Shown: positions 5,901 to 13,116 of the stretch, one piece after another
Position numbering within the stretch: position 1 is the stretch's first letter
How the letters are laid out: each line of letters starts with the position of its first letter
Assembly (NCBI GenBank): GCA_964513275.1
Contig: CAZELN010000022.1
Location: forward strand, 1-17,733
Direction of reading: 5' to 3'
DNA: 17,733 bases
Origin: UBA12478 sp964513275
GTDB lineage: Bacteria > Patescibacteriota > Patescibacteriia > UBA9934 > GWF2-40-263
Notes under the pieces: generated by a model
What the model saw: only the letters and a program-made list of their open reading frames with translations
What the model was told of the DNA's origin: nothing
The model's database searches: none
Position numbers and translations under genes: made by a program

Positions 5901-6234
5901 TGGCTTTCAAATATGCTTCCAACCGCTCCTTGAGTTCCGGAATGTCGACTTTGATAGTTTTCCAGAGGCTTTCAAGGTCGACCTCGGCGTAGTTATGGAT
6001 GAGAAAATCACGAGTTCCCGCGATTTCCTTCCATGGGAGATTAATTGCGTTGGTACAGGTGCTTGAAAGACGTTTAGACGCCTCGCCAATTATCTCAATC
6101 TGCCGAATACAAGCATCGTGTGTCTTCCTATCGTTCATGAATGTTTCCCACTCAAGCATGCCGACATACGCCGTGATCTGTTCAGTCGCGTCGAGTATGT
6201 GAAGAATGTAGAGCTCATCTCGTGGGTTCACCAT
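5818..6234 (-). CDS. hepT: HepT-like HEPN toxin of a MntA/HepT module
   Basis: A 138-residue HEPN (DUF86) protein. The ribonuclease motif R-x4-H-x-Y is intact at R75, H80 and Y82 (RDFLIHNY). Characterised HepT toxins cut RNA with this motif and are silenced when MntA adds AMP units to the tyrosine. The start (ATG 6234) lies inside mntA, overlapping it by 20 nt, which suggests coupled translation. The HEPN fold should finish around LKERLEAYLKARNT; the ~25 residues after that, including KMECVLCYPQRMARE, are encoded by the hairpin region at the 3' end of the convergent large RNA, so the natural tail may be an accident of read-through. No Shine-Dalgarno is evident. Confidence 0.88.
   Translation of the reverse strand: MVNPRDELYILHILDATEQITAYVGMLEWETFMNDRKTHDACIRQIEIIGEASKRLSSTCTNAINLPWKEIAGTRDFLIHNYAEVDLESLWKTIKVDIPELKERLEAYLKARNTKHAPKMECVLCYPQRMARETRVLC
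5859..5899 (+). terminator. 17-bp terminator-like hairpin, probably bidirectional
   Basis: Positions 5859-5875 pair with 5882-5898 across a short ATTTTC loop, with one A-C mismatch on the plus strand that becomes a G-U wobble on the minus strand. The right arm ends in GTTTTGTGTTT, T-rich but not a pure T-tract. It can end the large RNA on the plus strand and may also act on the convergent mntA-hepT transcript, whose last codons run through it. Confidence 0.55.
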
Positions 6235-6505
6235 ATAGCTTCACAAGATCATTCAAGACACGGTCTCGAATGTGTTTGCAAATGCTTGCCTCCGTCACCA
6301 AATCCACGTTTTTTTTCATCTGTTCCGAGAGCTGTTGCCGTAGCTTCACCAGTTCAAAAATGCCCTTTGGCTTGGTAAAACGGACAAGAAGATCAATATC
6401 ACTTTCTGCCGTGTCCTCCCCTCGAGCTACGGAACCAAAAATTCCGGCGAATTCGACGTCGTTTTTTTGTAGAAGTGGAATGATTTGTTCACGAAGTTCG
6501 TCCAT
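6215..6505 (-). CDS. mntA: MntA-like minimal nucleotidyltransferase antitoxin
   Basis: A 96-residue minimal nucleotidyltransferase. The signature GS-x10-DxD is complete: G24-S25, then D36 and D38 (GSVARGEDTAESDID). In studied modules this enzyme transfers AMP to the active-site tyrosine of its HepT partner. The start is ATG 6505 (MDELREQI); the frame is open further upstream but that part overlaps smc in another frame and is not protein-like. The gene lies 34 nt downstream of smc on the same strand and overlaps hepT, so smc, mntA and hepT may share a transcript. A GAGAGAGA run just before the ATG could act as a weak ribosome binding site. Confidence 0.9.
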   Translation of the reverse strand: MDELREQIIPLLQKNDVEFAGIFGSVARGEDTAESDIDLLVRFTKPKGIFELVKLRQQLSEQMKKNVDLVTEASICKHIRDRVLNDLVKLYGEPTR

Positions 6506-6539
6506 ATATCTCTCTCGTAGAGAAAAGGAGGAATCTCGT

Positions 6540-8816
6540 CTACCGTCTTGCCGTCGCGCCATTAGCGACGTCTTCAAGATGCACAGACAACAGATTTGAA
6601 ATTCCTTCTTCGCCCATCGTGACGCCGTAGAGGACATCTGCCTGCTCCATCGTCGCGCGGTTGTGCGTGATGATGATGAATTGAGATTTTTCCGAGAGTT
6701 CTTGCAGGATCGAGGCGAAACGGATGGTGTTGGATTCGTCCAGCGCCGCATCGACCTCGTCGAGCAACACAAACGGCGAAGGGTTCACGGCCATGATGGC
6801 AGAGATGAGTGCAATCGAGGTAAGCGCCCGCTCACCACCGGAGAGGAGGTTAAGCGCTTTGAGCTTCTTTCCTGGTGGTGTGGCTTGGATATCGATTCCC
6901 ATCACGGGGTCTTGGTGCTTCTCCAGTTTTTTCGCGATCACTTCTTCTTTCTCTCGTTCTCCTTCTCCCGTATCGGCAAATGCTCGCTCTGGGGTAACCC
7001 CTTCAGGTTCTGGTTCAGTGTCTTCTCGTGTGAGCTTCACTAACTGACAGGAACCGCCGCTAAACAGCACTTTAAAATACCGTTCAAATTCTCGATTGAT
7101 TTTCCCAAATACGGCTTTTGATTGTTTTTCGATTTGCTCATCAAGTTCCACAATGACTTTCTCCGTATCACGAATTGCCTTATGCAGGTCGTTCACCTGT
7201 CCATCGAGGAATTCATGGCGCACACGCGTTTCCTCATATTCCTTCATGATCTCGGGATCAATCCCGCCGATAAGTTCGAGTTTGTAACGCAGGCGTTGGA
7301 TTTCGGCGTAGGGATCGTTGTCGGCAACCTCCTGTAGTCCCCCTTGGGAAGGGGGACGTTCTGAACGAACAGCCACGGCGCGGTCTTTCATGAACTCATT
7401 CATCTCTCGGATGAGCGCTTGCTGCCGCTCTTCATAGCGCGCTAAGTCGATTTGGAGTTCGTTACGTCGGTTCTCAAGAAGATGAATCTGTCGCTGTTTT
7501 TCGCGCAGGGTCTTCTGCATTTCGATGAGCTCTGTGCGTTCAGTTTTTTCTTGTGTGGCGTAGGCGTCGATCTGCGCTTCAAGTCCTTCGAGTTCTTTCT
7601 GGATGGTTACCTCCTGTCCTTTGAGTTCTTTGAGTTTTTGGACGAGCGCTGGATCCGGTTTGATGTCGTCTGGGTTGGGACGTTGAAGGCTCTTGGAAAG
7701 TTTCTCAGAGCGTTTGAGCACGGCGTCGACCATCTTGAGGATAGCCGTCGCGTCTGTTAGTCCTTTTAGTCCTCGGAGTCCTTTCACCACCTCCTCCACC
7801 TCCTGCATAATCTGCACCAACGGGAGCGGCGCCCAATTGCTTTGTGCACGTACTTTCGTCAATTCGATTTCTTTCTCGGTTTGGAATTGCTCGTTGCGCA
7901 AGGCGCTTTGTTTTTTCTGTATCGCACGGTAAGCCTCCTGGAGTTTCATGAGACCCGTATCCGGACTTACCTTCGCACGTTCCAGGGCATCCGCTGCCTG
8001 CTCGATTTTTGTCAGCTCTGTTCGTTCTTGTTTGATGGAATCGTCAGCTGAGGTGAATTGGGTTTTTACTGCTTCAAGATGATGTACAAGTTCCCACCAT
8101 TGTTCCCCGTAGTATTCGGCTTCAAGTTTATGGAGGTTCTGTTCGATCTCGTCTCGCTGTTCTAGACGCGAGGCCTGTCGTTTGAGACTGCGTAGTCGTG
8201 GTTCGATTTCACGCAACAACATTTCCACATCCACGAGATTCTCGTGCGTGCGCTTGAGTTTAAGGACCGCCTCATGACGCTTCAACTGAAATGGTTTTAC
8301 ACCCGTTGCGTCATCAAAGAAGGCTTTGCGTTCCTCGGGAGTCGAGACCAAAATGTGGTCGATCATCCCCTGTCCAACCACGGAGTACGAACGTTGGCCG
8401 ACATTGGCTTGTGCGAGAAGAAGCTGGATATCCGCAAGGCGAACAACGGATTCATTCAAGAGATACTCACTTGTGCCATCACGAAAAAGCCGTCGAGTCA
8501 TCGTGACTTGCGTGTAGTCGATAGGCATCGAACCGTCTTCATTGTTGAGTGAGAGGCTCACTTCCGCAAATCCGGCACGCCCTTTCCCTTCAGAGCCAGA
8601 AAAGATGACGTCTTGCGATTCTTTTCCTCGCAACAGCTTCAAACTCTGCTCGCCCAAGACCCAACGGATCGCGTCGGCAAGGTTGGATTTTCCAGAGCCG
8701 TTTGGACCTACGACGGCCGTGATCGGACATCGTTTTTCCGCAGGAGGCAAAAAAGAAAGAGTCGTCTTTTTTGCGAAGGTCTTAAAACCCTGGAGTTCCA
8801 GGCGCGTCAGAAACAT
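6540..8816 (-). CDS. smc: chromosome segregation SMC protein, short hinge-poor form
   Basis: 758 residues; typical bacterial SMC has about 1150-1200. Both ATPase halves are present: Walker A GPNGSGKS (37-44), VVGQGMIDHILVSTPEERK (147 onward), signature LSGGERALTS (658 onward), Walker B FVLLDE (682-687) with D-loop, and the H-loop THN near 717-719. Two coiled-coil arms (about 175-325 and 391-600) are joined by only ~65 residues (327-391, NWAPLPLVQIM to PDDIKPDPAL), with no recognisable Gly-rich SMC hinge domain. The family loads on DNA and organises the chromosome with ScpA/ScpB, which are not in the window. A palindromic element encodes residues 486-493 (ERPPSQGG). The promoter is an extended -10 only 9 nt from the ATG, implying a leaderless mRNA. 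Confidence 0.9.
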   Translation of the reverse strand: MFLTRLELQGFKTFAKKTTLSFLPPAEKRCPITAVVGPNGSGKSNLADAIRWVLGEQSLKLLRGKESQDVIFSGSEGKGRAGFAEVSLSLNNEDGSMPIDYTQVTMTRRLFRDGTSEYLLNESVVRLADIQLLLAQANVGQRSYSVVGQGMIDHILVSTPEERKAFFDDATGVKPFQLKRHEAVLKLKRTHENLVDVEMLLREIEPRLRSLKRQASRLEQRDEIEQNLHKLEAEYYGEQWWELVHHLEAVKTQFTSADDSIKQERTELTKIEQAADALERAKVSPDTGLMKLQEAYRAIQKKQSALRNEQFQTEKEIELTKVRAQSNWAPLPLVQIMQEVEEVVKGLRGLKGLTDATAILKMVDAVLKRSEKLSKSLQRPNPDDIKPDPALVQKLKELKGQEVTIQKELEGLEAQIDAYATQEKTERTELIEMQKTLREKQRQIHLLENRRNELQIDLARYEERQQALIREMNEFMKDRAVAVRSERPPSQGGLQEVADNDPYAEIQRLRYKLELIGGIDPEIMKEYEETRVRHEFLDGQVNDLHKAIRDTEKVIVELDEQIEKQSKAVFGKINREFERYFKVLFSGGSCQLVKLTREDTEPEPEGVTPERAFADTGEGEREKEEVIAKKLEKHQDPVMGIDIQATPPGKKLKALNLLSGGERALTSIALISAIMAVNPSPFVLLDEVDAALDESNTIRFASILQELSEKSQFIIITHNRATMEQADVLYGVTMGEEGISNLLSVHLEDVANGATARR
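7338..7356. repeat. palindromic element inside smc
   Basis: TCCCCCTT (7338-7345), loop GGG, AAGGGGGA (7349-7356) form a perfect 8-bp inverted repeat. It encodes a Pro/Gly-rich break (ERPPSQGG) within an otherwise coiled-coil region of SMC. The shape is that of short interspersed REP-like palindromes; only one copy is seen in this window. Confidence 0.45.
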
Positions 8817-8825
8817 AGTGAATCG

Positions 8826-8834
8826 ATTATAGCA
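8826..8834 (-). promoter_or_regulatory. extended -10 promoter of smc (leaderless)
   Basis: Minus strand TGCTATAAT (8834-8826) is a perfect extended -10 (TGnTATAAT). No -35 is recognisable 17 nt upstream. Only 9 nt separate the -10 from the smc ATG, so transcription should begin 0-4 nt before the start codon. No Shine-Dalgarno is possible in that space. Confidence 0.7.
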
Positions 8835-8837
8835 CGG

Positions 8838-8866
8838 TTGACCTGGGCGTTAGAGTAAGATAGAGT
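8838..8866 (+). promoter_or_regulatory. candidate promoter of the DHH phosphoesterase gene
   Basis: TTGACC (8838-8843), 17-nt spacer, TAGAGT (8861-8866). The -10 ends 10 nt before ATG 8877, again predicting an almost leaderless mRNA. The -10 overlaps the inverted repeat ATAGAG/CTCTAT (8860-8865/8873-8878). It diverges from the smc promoter. Confidence 0.45.
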
Positions 8867-8876
8867 GCCACGCTCT

Positions 8877-9851
8877 ATGGAATCCTATCTTCATCGACAA
8901 ATCTACGACTTGCTTGTGAACGCCCGCGAACCGGTGTTCATCTCTGATGAGCGCATTGACGGAGACAGTCTTGGATCTTCGTTGGCTCTTGCGGACTTTA
9001 TGGCGAGTCAGGGAAAAATCGTACCGGTCTACGTGGCAAAAATCGTTTCGGAGCAGTATCGCCGTTTGCCTCGCGCCCATCAATGCACGACAAGCCTTGA
9101 AGTTTTTCATAATCCTGAAATTGATCTCGTGGTCGTTTTTGATTGTTCTGATGCAGAATTTGTCCGTTCCTTGGTTGAACATATTCCAGGAAATCCAACG
9201 ATCGTAAACATCGATCACCACACGACCAACAGTCGGTATGGACATGTAAATCAGGTGGTGGAGGGAGCTCCCGCGACCGCAGCCGTTATCCACCAGTTTT
9301 TTGAAGAGAATCAGATTATTCCCTCACGCGACGCCGCAACCTGTCTGCTTACGGGGCTGTGTTTTGACACGACCGCGTTTTCCAATGCCGCCACCAATGA
9401 GCGTGCACTCGATGTCGCCTCGAAACTTTTGCTTGGCGGTGCACGGGTTCAGGATGTGATCCACGCGATGTTCCACAACCGTTCCGTTTCCGCCTTGCGT
9501 GTCTGGGGCGCAGCTTTGGAACGGATCGAGGAAGACCAAGAGCAGAACATGATTAGCACCTATCTCACACGAGCAGACATTGAGGAGAATCATGTGAACG
9601 ATGATGAGATTGATGGATTGTCGAATTTTTTGAACCTTGTTACGGATGTGGACACCCTGCGCGTGTTTCGTGAGACCGCCGATGGGCACGTAAAAGTTTC
9701 GATGCGGTCACTCACGCGTGATGTCTCACAGATCGCCAAGCAAAACGGCGGCGGCGGGCACAAGCGCGCGGCAGGGTATCTCATGTTGCAGTCTAAGCTT
9801 GTGTGTGGTGAGGATGGCTGTTGGCGAGTAGAACCAAACACGCTAGAATAA
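8877..9851 (+). CDS. DHH/DHHA1 family phosphoesterase (NrnA-like)
   Basis: A 324-residue protein with the DHH-family metal motifs in order: DERIDGDSLGSSLAL near residue 25 (motif I, DxD), VVVFDCSD (motif II), the name-giving NIDHHTTN (motif III), CFDTTAF (motif IV), and the DHHA1 substrate motif GGGGHKRAAGY near the C-terminus. This arrangement is that of NrnA-type enzymes, which degrade short oligoribonucleotides and in some cases dephosphorylate pAp, or cleave pApA from cyclic di-AMP breakdown. Which substrate applies here cannot be told. Start chosen as ATG 8877; GTG 8865 is in frame but overlaps the predicted -10. clpP begins 7 nt after its stop with its own candidate promoter. Confidence 0.85.
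   Translation: MESYLHRQIYDLLVNAREPVFISDERIDGDSLGSSLALADFMASQGKIVPVYVAKIVSEQYRRLPRAHQCTTSLEVFHNPEIDLVVVFDCSDAEFVRSLVEHIPGNPTIVNIDHHTTNSRYGHVNQVVEGAPATAAVIHQFFEENQIIPSRDAATCLLTGLCFDTTAFSNAATNERALDVASKLLLGGARVQDVIHAMFHNRSVSALRVWGAALERIEEDQEQNMISTYLTRADIEENHVNDDEIDGLSNFLNLVTDVDTLRVFRETADGHVKVSMRSLTRDVSQIAKQNGGGGHKRAAGYLMLQSKLVCGEDGCWRVEPNTLE
9821..9849 (+). promoter_or_regulatory. candidate clpP promoter inside the DHH gene end
   Basis: TTGGCG (9821-9826), 17-nt spacer, TAGAAT (9844-9849), ending 9 nt before the clpP ATG. This predicts a leaderless clpP mRNA, consistent with the absence of any Shine-Dalgarno before ATG 9859. Confidence 0.5.
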
Positions 9852-9858
9852 TTCATGT

Positions 9859-10479
9859 ATGAATACGCTGAAAATCCAATCCACATTCCACGATCCTCTT
9901 GAGTCGATCCTTATTCCGACCGTCATTGAGAAATCTCATGACGGGGAACGAGCGTACGATATTTATTCCCGCCTTCTCAAAGATCGCATTATTTTTTTGG
10001 GGACGGAAATTGATGACGTGGTTGCCAACCTGGTCATTGCCCAACTGTTGTTTTTGGAGAGCCAAGACAAGACCAAAGATATCAAACTCTATGTGAACTC
10101 GCCTGGAGGTTCCGTCACAGCTGGTCTGGCTATTTACGACGCGATGCAATATGTGAAGCCAGACGTGTCCACCATCTGTGTGGGCATGGCCGCGAGCATG
10201 GGAGCGGTTCTGTTGGCCGCTGGGGCGAAGGGTAAGCGTTTCGCCCTTCCAAATTCAGAAGTGATGATCCACCAAGTCTTGGGTGGGGTGCAGGGCCAAG
10301 CGACAGATATTAAGATTCACGCAGAGCGTATTTTGAAAATCAAGGATCAACTCAACACGATTCTTGCCAAGCACACCGGAAAGAAGAAAGTCGACGTCGA
10401 GCGAGATACAGAACGCGATTATTTTCTTGAGGCGGATGAAGCGGTGAAGTATGGGTTAGTCGACAAGGTTATTAAATAA
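9859..10479 (+). CDS. clpP: ATP-dependent Clp protease proteolytic subunit ClpP
   Basis: A 206-residue serine peptidase that assembles into the two-ring ClpP barrel and degrades proteins fed by Clp ATPases. The catalytic triad is complete and correctly spaced: S113 in GMAASMGA, H138 in EVMIHQ, D187 in RDTERDYF, with the same 25- and 49-residue intervals as in E. coli ClpP. LYVNSPGGSVTAGLAIYDAM and the C-terminal EAVKYGLVDKVI are typical. No Clp ATPase or trigger factor gene adjoins it here; it follows the DHH gene by 7 nt and is followed by a strong terminator. It is probably transcribed both with the upstream gene and from its own promoter. Confidence 0.96.
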   Translation: MNTLKIQSTFHDPLESILIPTVIEKSHDGERAYDIYSRLLKDRIIFLGTEIDDVVANLVIAQLLFLESQDKTKDIKLYVNSPGGSVTAGLAIYDAMQYVKPDVSTICVGMAASMGAVLLAAGAKGKRFALPNSEVMIHQVLGGVQGQATDIKIHAERILKIKDQLNTILAKHTGKKKVDVERDTERDYFLEADEAVKYGLVDKVIK

Positions 10480-10531
10480 CCTTTGGAAGACACGTGGTGG
10501 ATAGAACGTGAGTAACATTTCAGTTGGGATC

Positions 10532-10560
10532 AAAAAATGGGCATTTTTGCCCATTTTTTT
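10532..10560 (+). terminator. rho-independent terminator of clpP
   Basis: AAAAAATGGGCA (10532-10543), TTTT loop, TGCCCATTTTTT (10548-10559): a perfect 12-bp A-T/G-C stem with a T-tract. By symmetry it could work in both directions. Confidence 0.9.
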
Positions 10561-10574
10561 CCCTTTTCAGGCTA

Positions 10575-10648
10575 TTGCCACGGTTTTGGGGATATTGTAT
10601 GATATCTTTGTTCAGACACTTGACAACTTTTCTCTGGCCGTGTAGACT
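10575..10648 (+). promoter_or_regulatory. tandem promoters of the small RNA
   Basis: P1: TTGCCA (10575-10580), 17 nt, TATGAT (10598-10603), each 5 of 6 to consensus. P2: TTGACA (10620-10625, perfect), 17 nt, TAGACT (10643-10648). Predicted starts are near 10610 and 10655. A short inverted repeat GATAT/ATATC (10591-10595/10602-10606) straddles the P1 -10 box. Confidence 0.65.
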
Positions 10649-10847
10649 GAGGCGTTAAACTTCAGTCCTGTTCTTTTCTCTGGCTCGTCTGTATTGCTCA
10701 GAGTGATCTGCAGGCACGACAAGCATGGGATTTCATAACGTGGATACATCAGGCTTTGGCTCGATCTATCCTCGCATGAAATTTCTTGCCTGCAGGTCAC
10801 TCTGTGGAATGAGCAACGATTCGCGTGAGCGAGTCGTTTTTATTTTT
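10610..10847 (+). ncRNA. candidate small structured RNA (~190-240 nt) between clpP and vanW
   Basis: This interval lies between the clpP terminator and the convergent vanW gene and has no plausible reading frame. Its core is an 18-bp helix, 10699-10716 with 10787-10804, interrupted by no mismatch and containing one U-G pair (10707/10796) that is a valid pair only on the plus strand. Inside it are ATTTCAT/ATGAAAT (10730-10736/10776-10782) and GGATA/TATCC (10742-10746/10767-10771), so it folds as one long irregular hairpin with an apical loop of about 20 nt. TTGCT/AGCAA (10694-10698/10812-10816) can extend the base. Size and shape recall 6S RNA, but the ~40-nt 5' end is unpaired and I see no diagnostic 6S sequence. 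It lacks SRP, tmRNA and RNase P motifs. Confidence 0.65.
10816..10847 (+). terminator. rho-independent terminator of the small RNA
   Basis: ACGATTCGC (10816-10824), GTGA tetraloop, GCGAGTCGT (10829-10837), then TTTTATTTTT. The single U-G wobble again fits only the plus strand. It ends 15 nt before the vanW stop codon on the other strand. Confidence 0.9.
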
Positions 10848-10861
10848 GTGACGTATGGATC

Positions 10862-12727
10862 TTACGGCGACGTGGTATCGGGTGCAAGAATTTCTGTGGA
10901 TAAGGATTCCTCCTCTTTTGTTTCTTGCGATTCGTCTGTCAGTTCCTCCACGCCAACAAGACAGATTTTTGGGAGCGGTCGGTAGTGTGATTCAAAAATC
11001 GTCTCGGTTGTTTCACCTGCTGCGTTCACGATGGTGTACGTGAACGATGTGTCCGCTCCGATGTGTGATCCCTGACACTGTTCAACACCAGGTTCTAGAT
11101 CTAGCGTCTGCGTATAGACGGTTTCACCAACCGGAATCCAGCGCGAGACAACGGGCGGAGAATACGATCCCTTTCGACCATCCTGTGTTCCCCAAAACGT
11201 AAACCGAAGCTCTTGTGTGTCGGTTAGATTCTCTGCCTGAAAAAGTATGTAGTGCTCGGTATCATTGGTGAATTTATAATCTGGCGCCGGTTCATAGATC
11301 GTCGCATCTGTTCCTGGATTTCCATTTGAGGGATCGTTGTAATACGAGACAACAAGTGAATGATTTTGACGCTCCACGACGGGAAGTCCTGAATTCATCG
11401 TTGCACGAAAGGTTGTTGTTCCGATTTGGCACAGACCTCCGCCGATTTCAGGCGTGATTTTGTCACCCTTAATGACCAGTTCTGGAAGGTACCCGTTCTC
11501 GTAGGTGAACGGAGAGAGCGCGGCCAATAATGAGAAGGTCTCGCCTGGCGCAATCAACATTCCGTTGAGGAGATCGACTCCGTTTTGAATGTTCCCTCGA
11601 CGGTTGGTGGGACTTCCACGATAGCTGGACGTGCCAACGCCCAGCACCTCTTCGATCCCAAGGTCGTTTACGTCACTTGTTGTAATCGTTGGTTCAACCA
11701 TATCCACAACGAGCTCGATGGAACCCAAAGGCTCCTCTTGAACCACCGCCATCATCGTCAAAAGATCTGCTTTGAGCTGGTCTTCATCAAGCGTTCTGCC
11801 TTCGAGACTTTCGACAAAATCAATAACGCGTCCGTTTTCAATCGTGAGTCGAGCATCCCGTGCATCTTGATTTACTTCGGCGGTGATCAAAGAAACCCAA
11901 GCGGCGAGCGGCTCATCAAGGAGGGTGAGACGCAAGTCATCACTTGGGGCGAGCATGGTGGCGAGTTCCTCTCCGGTGAGTTCCCACGTCTGATCTTCAT
12001 AGGCGATTTCGTAGGGAGCGGATTGAAGGGCCGTTGCCGCCTTGCTCATGAGTTCATGCGCCTCTTCATCGGAGAATCGTTTCGGGACTTTGTCGATGAG
12101 GGTGAGTTCAATCGGCTGGAGTTCCAGCTCCGCAAGCTGCCCAGTGAGCGTGAGAAAGAATGGTTCCCATTCAAATTCCCGTCCGACATCTCCTTCAACG
12201 ACCCCGATGGACCACATACGTTTTTCCGTATTCCAGGAAATACTGAATGTTGCATTTTGGGAGAGCACTTCTGATTCAGGGAAAAGCGCACGGACATTTG
12301 TTTGGATGCGATCCTCTTGGAGGGTAACGGAGATCGTGACGGCTGCGGGAGAAACGAGCGAGAGAAACATCGCTCTTGCGTCCGCAACAGAATTTTCTTG
12401 GTGCGTCCTCATGAGGGAATCGAGAGTTTCTTCGAGAGCAAAATCGGCGTCTTCGGCTAAATCTCCAGACGCCAGAGTGACGAGGCTCAATGTGCGTTTC
12501 TCATCTTTCAGGGCGACCTCAATGCCGTCTGTGAGGATTCGGTCAATCCGTTCCTGTAGGTTGGCCTGAACCTCTTCAGGATCCATCCCTCCAACCGCAA
12601 ATCCATCGATCGTTGTTCCTGGGGGAATCCGACCCTGATATCCTTGCGCCCACACATACACTCCCAAACAAAAAATCGTGATGCCCACAAGGCTTGCGAC
12701 CAACACGACTTTCAGAGTCCAGTTCAT
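10862..12727 (-). CDS. VanW family protein, membrane-anchored
   Basis: 621 residues. An N-terminal membrane anchor (about residues 5-27, LKVVLVASLVGITIFCLGVY) is followed by a long extracytoplasmic region. IPPGTTIDGFAVGGMDPEEV opens a stretch resembling the putative peptidoglycan-binding repeats that often precede VanW. The VanW domain follows in the second half: RRGNIQNGVDLLNGMLIAPG, ETFSLLAAL, the hallmark EIGGGLCQIGTTTFRATMNSGL and RQNHSLVVSYY. The C-terminus is beta-rich, then acidic and low complexity. VanW proteins occur in vancomycin-resistance clusters and widely elsewhere; their biochemical role is not established. The ATG overlaps the hsp20 stop (ATGA), so translation is probably coupled. 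Confidence 0.88.
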   Translation of the reverse strand: MNWTLKVVLVASLVGITIFCLGVYVWAQGYQGRIPPGTTIDGFAVGGMDPEEVQANLQERIDRILTDGIEVALKDEKRTLSLVTLASGDLAEDADFALEETLDSLMRTHQENSVADARAMFLSLVSPAAVTISVTLQEDRIQTNVRALFPESEVLSQNATFSISWNTEKRMWSIGVVEGDVGREFEWEPFFLTLTGQLAELELQPIELTLIDKVPKRFSDEEAHELMSKAATALQSAPYEIAYEDQTWELTGEELATMLAPSDDLRLTLLDEPLAAWVSLITAEVNQDARDARLTIENGRVIDFVESLEGRTLDEDQLKADLLTMMAVVQEEPLGSIELVVDMVEPTITTSDVNDLGIEEVLGVGTSSYRGSPTNRRGNIQNGVDLLNGMLIAPGETFSLLAALSPFTYENGYLPELVIKGDKITPEIGGGLCQIGTTTFRATMNSGLPVVERQNHSLVVSYYNDPSNGNPGTDATIYEPAPDYKFTNDTEHYILFQAENLTDTQELRFTFWGTQDGRKGSYSPPVVSRWIPVGETVYTQTLDLEPGVEQCQGSHIGADTSFTYTIVNAAGETTETIFESHYRPLPKICLVGVEELTDESQETKEEESLSTEILAPDTTSP

Positions 12728-13110
12728 AGGTCATCGAGTTCCAGTATAGGGATCCTTTTACCCATCTCAACTTTTTTCATGCGGATCGTCAAGATGCCGC
12801 GTTTGAGTGTCGCATCGACTGAGTCAGGATCAACCGTACAGGGGAGAATGATCGTTCGTGAGAATGCGCCCCAGTGACATTCTTGGACATGGATTTGATC
12901 CGTTTTGCGTTCCTCACAGGCATGAGTGCGACTTCCTCGAATCGTAAGCGTGTCATCAGAAAGTGTGATATCGAGGTCTTGTGTGTGCACACCCGCCATG
13001 GCTGAACGCACCACGATTTCTTCACGCGTCTCAATCACATCAACCGAAAGACGCCCTTCGGTTTGCGAGAGCCAGTCAGAGACGTTGAGCGGGTGATCGA
13101 GTTCGGACAT
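12724..13110 (-). CDS. Hsp20/alpha-crystallin small heat-shock protein
   Basis: A 128-residue small heat-shock protein, an ATP-independent holdase. The alpha-crystallin domain spans roughly residues 18-110: VDVIETREEIVVRSAMAGVH, then DTLTIRGSR, ECHWGAFSRTIILP and the family-typical end VDPDSVDATLKRGILTIRMKK. The terminal ILEL resembles the I-x-I/V anchor that bridges subunits (PILEL), consistent with oligomer formation. The N-terminal arm is short. The gene begins 6 nt after the stop of the upstream membrane protein gene and overlaps vanW at its end, so it is the middle gene of a three-gene operon. Confidence 0.92.
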   Translation of the reverse strand: MSELDHPLNVSDWLSQTEGRLSVDVIETREEIVVRSAMAGVHTQDLDITLSDDTLTIRGSRTHACEERKTDQIHVQECHWGAFSRTIILPCTVDPDSVDATLKRGILTIRMKKVEMGKRIPILELDDL

Positions 13111-13116
13111 ATCGTG

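Noticed and set aside
6506..6772. N-terminal extension of the mntA frame up to 6772
   Set aside because: It overlaps smc in another frame, is Ser/Arg-rich and lies before the family-typical start MDELREQI.
10610..10847. SRP (4.5S) RNA
   Set aside because: The conserved apical GGAAG...AGCAG region is absent from the loop.
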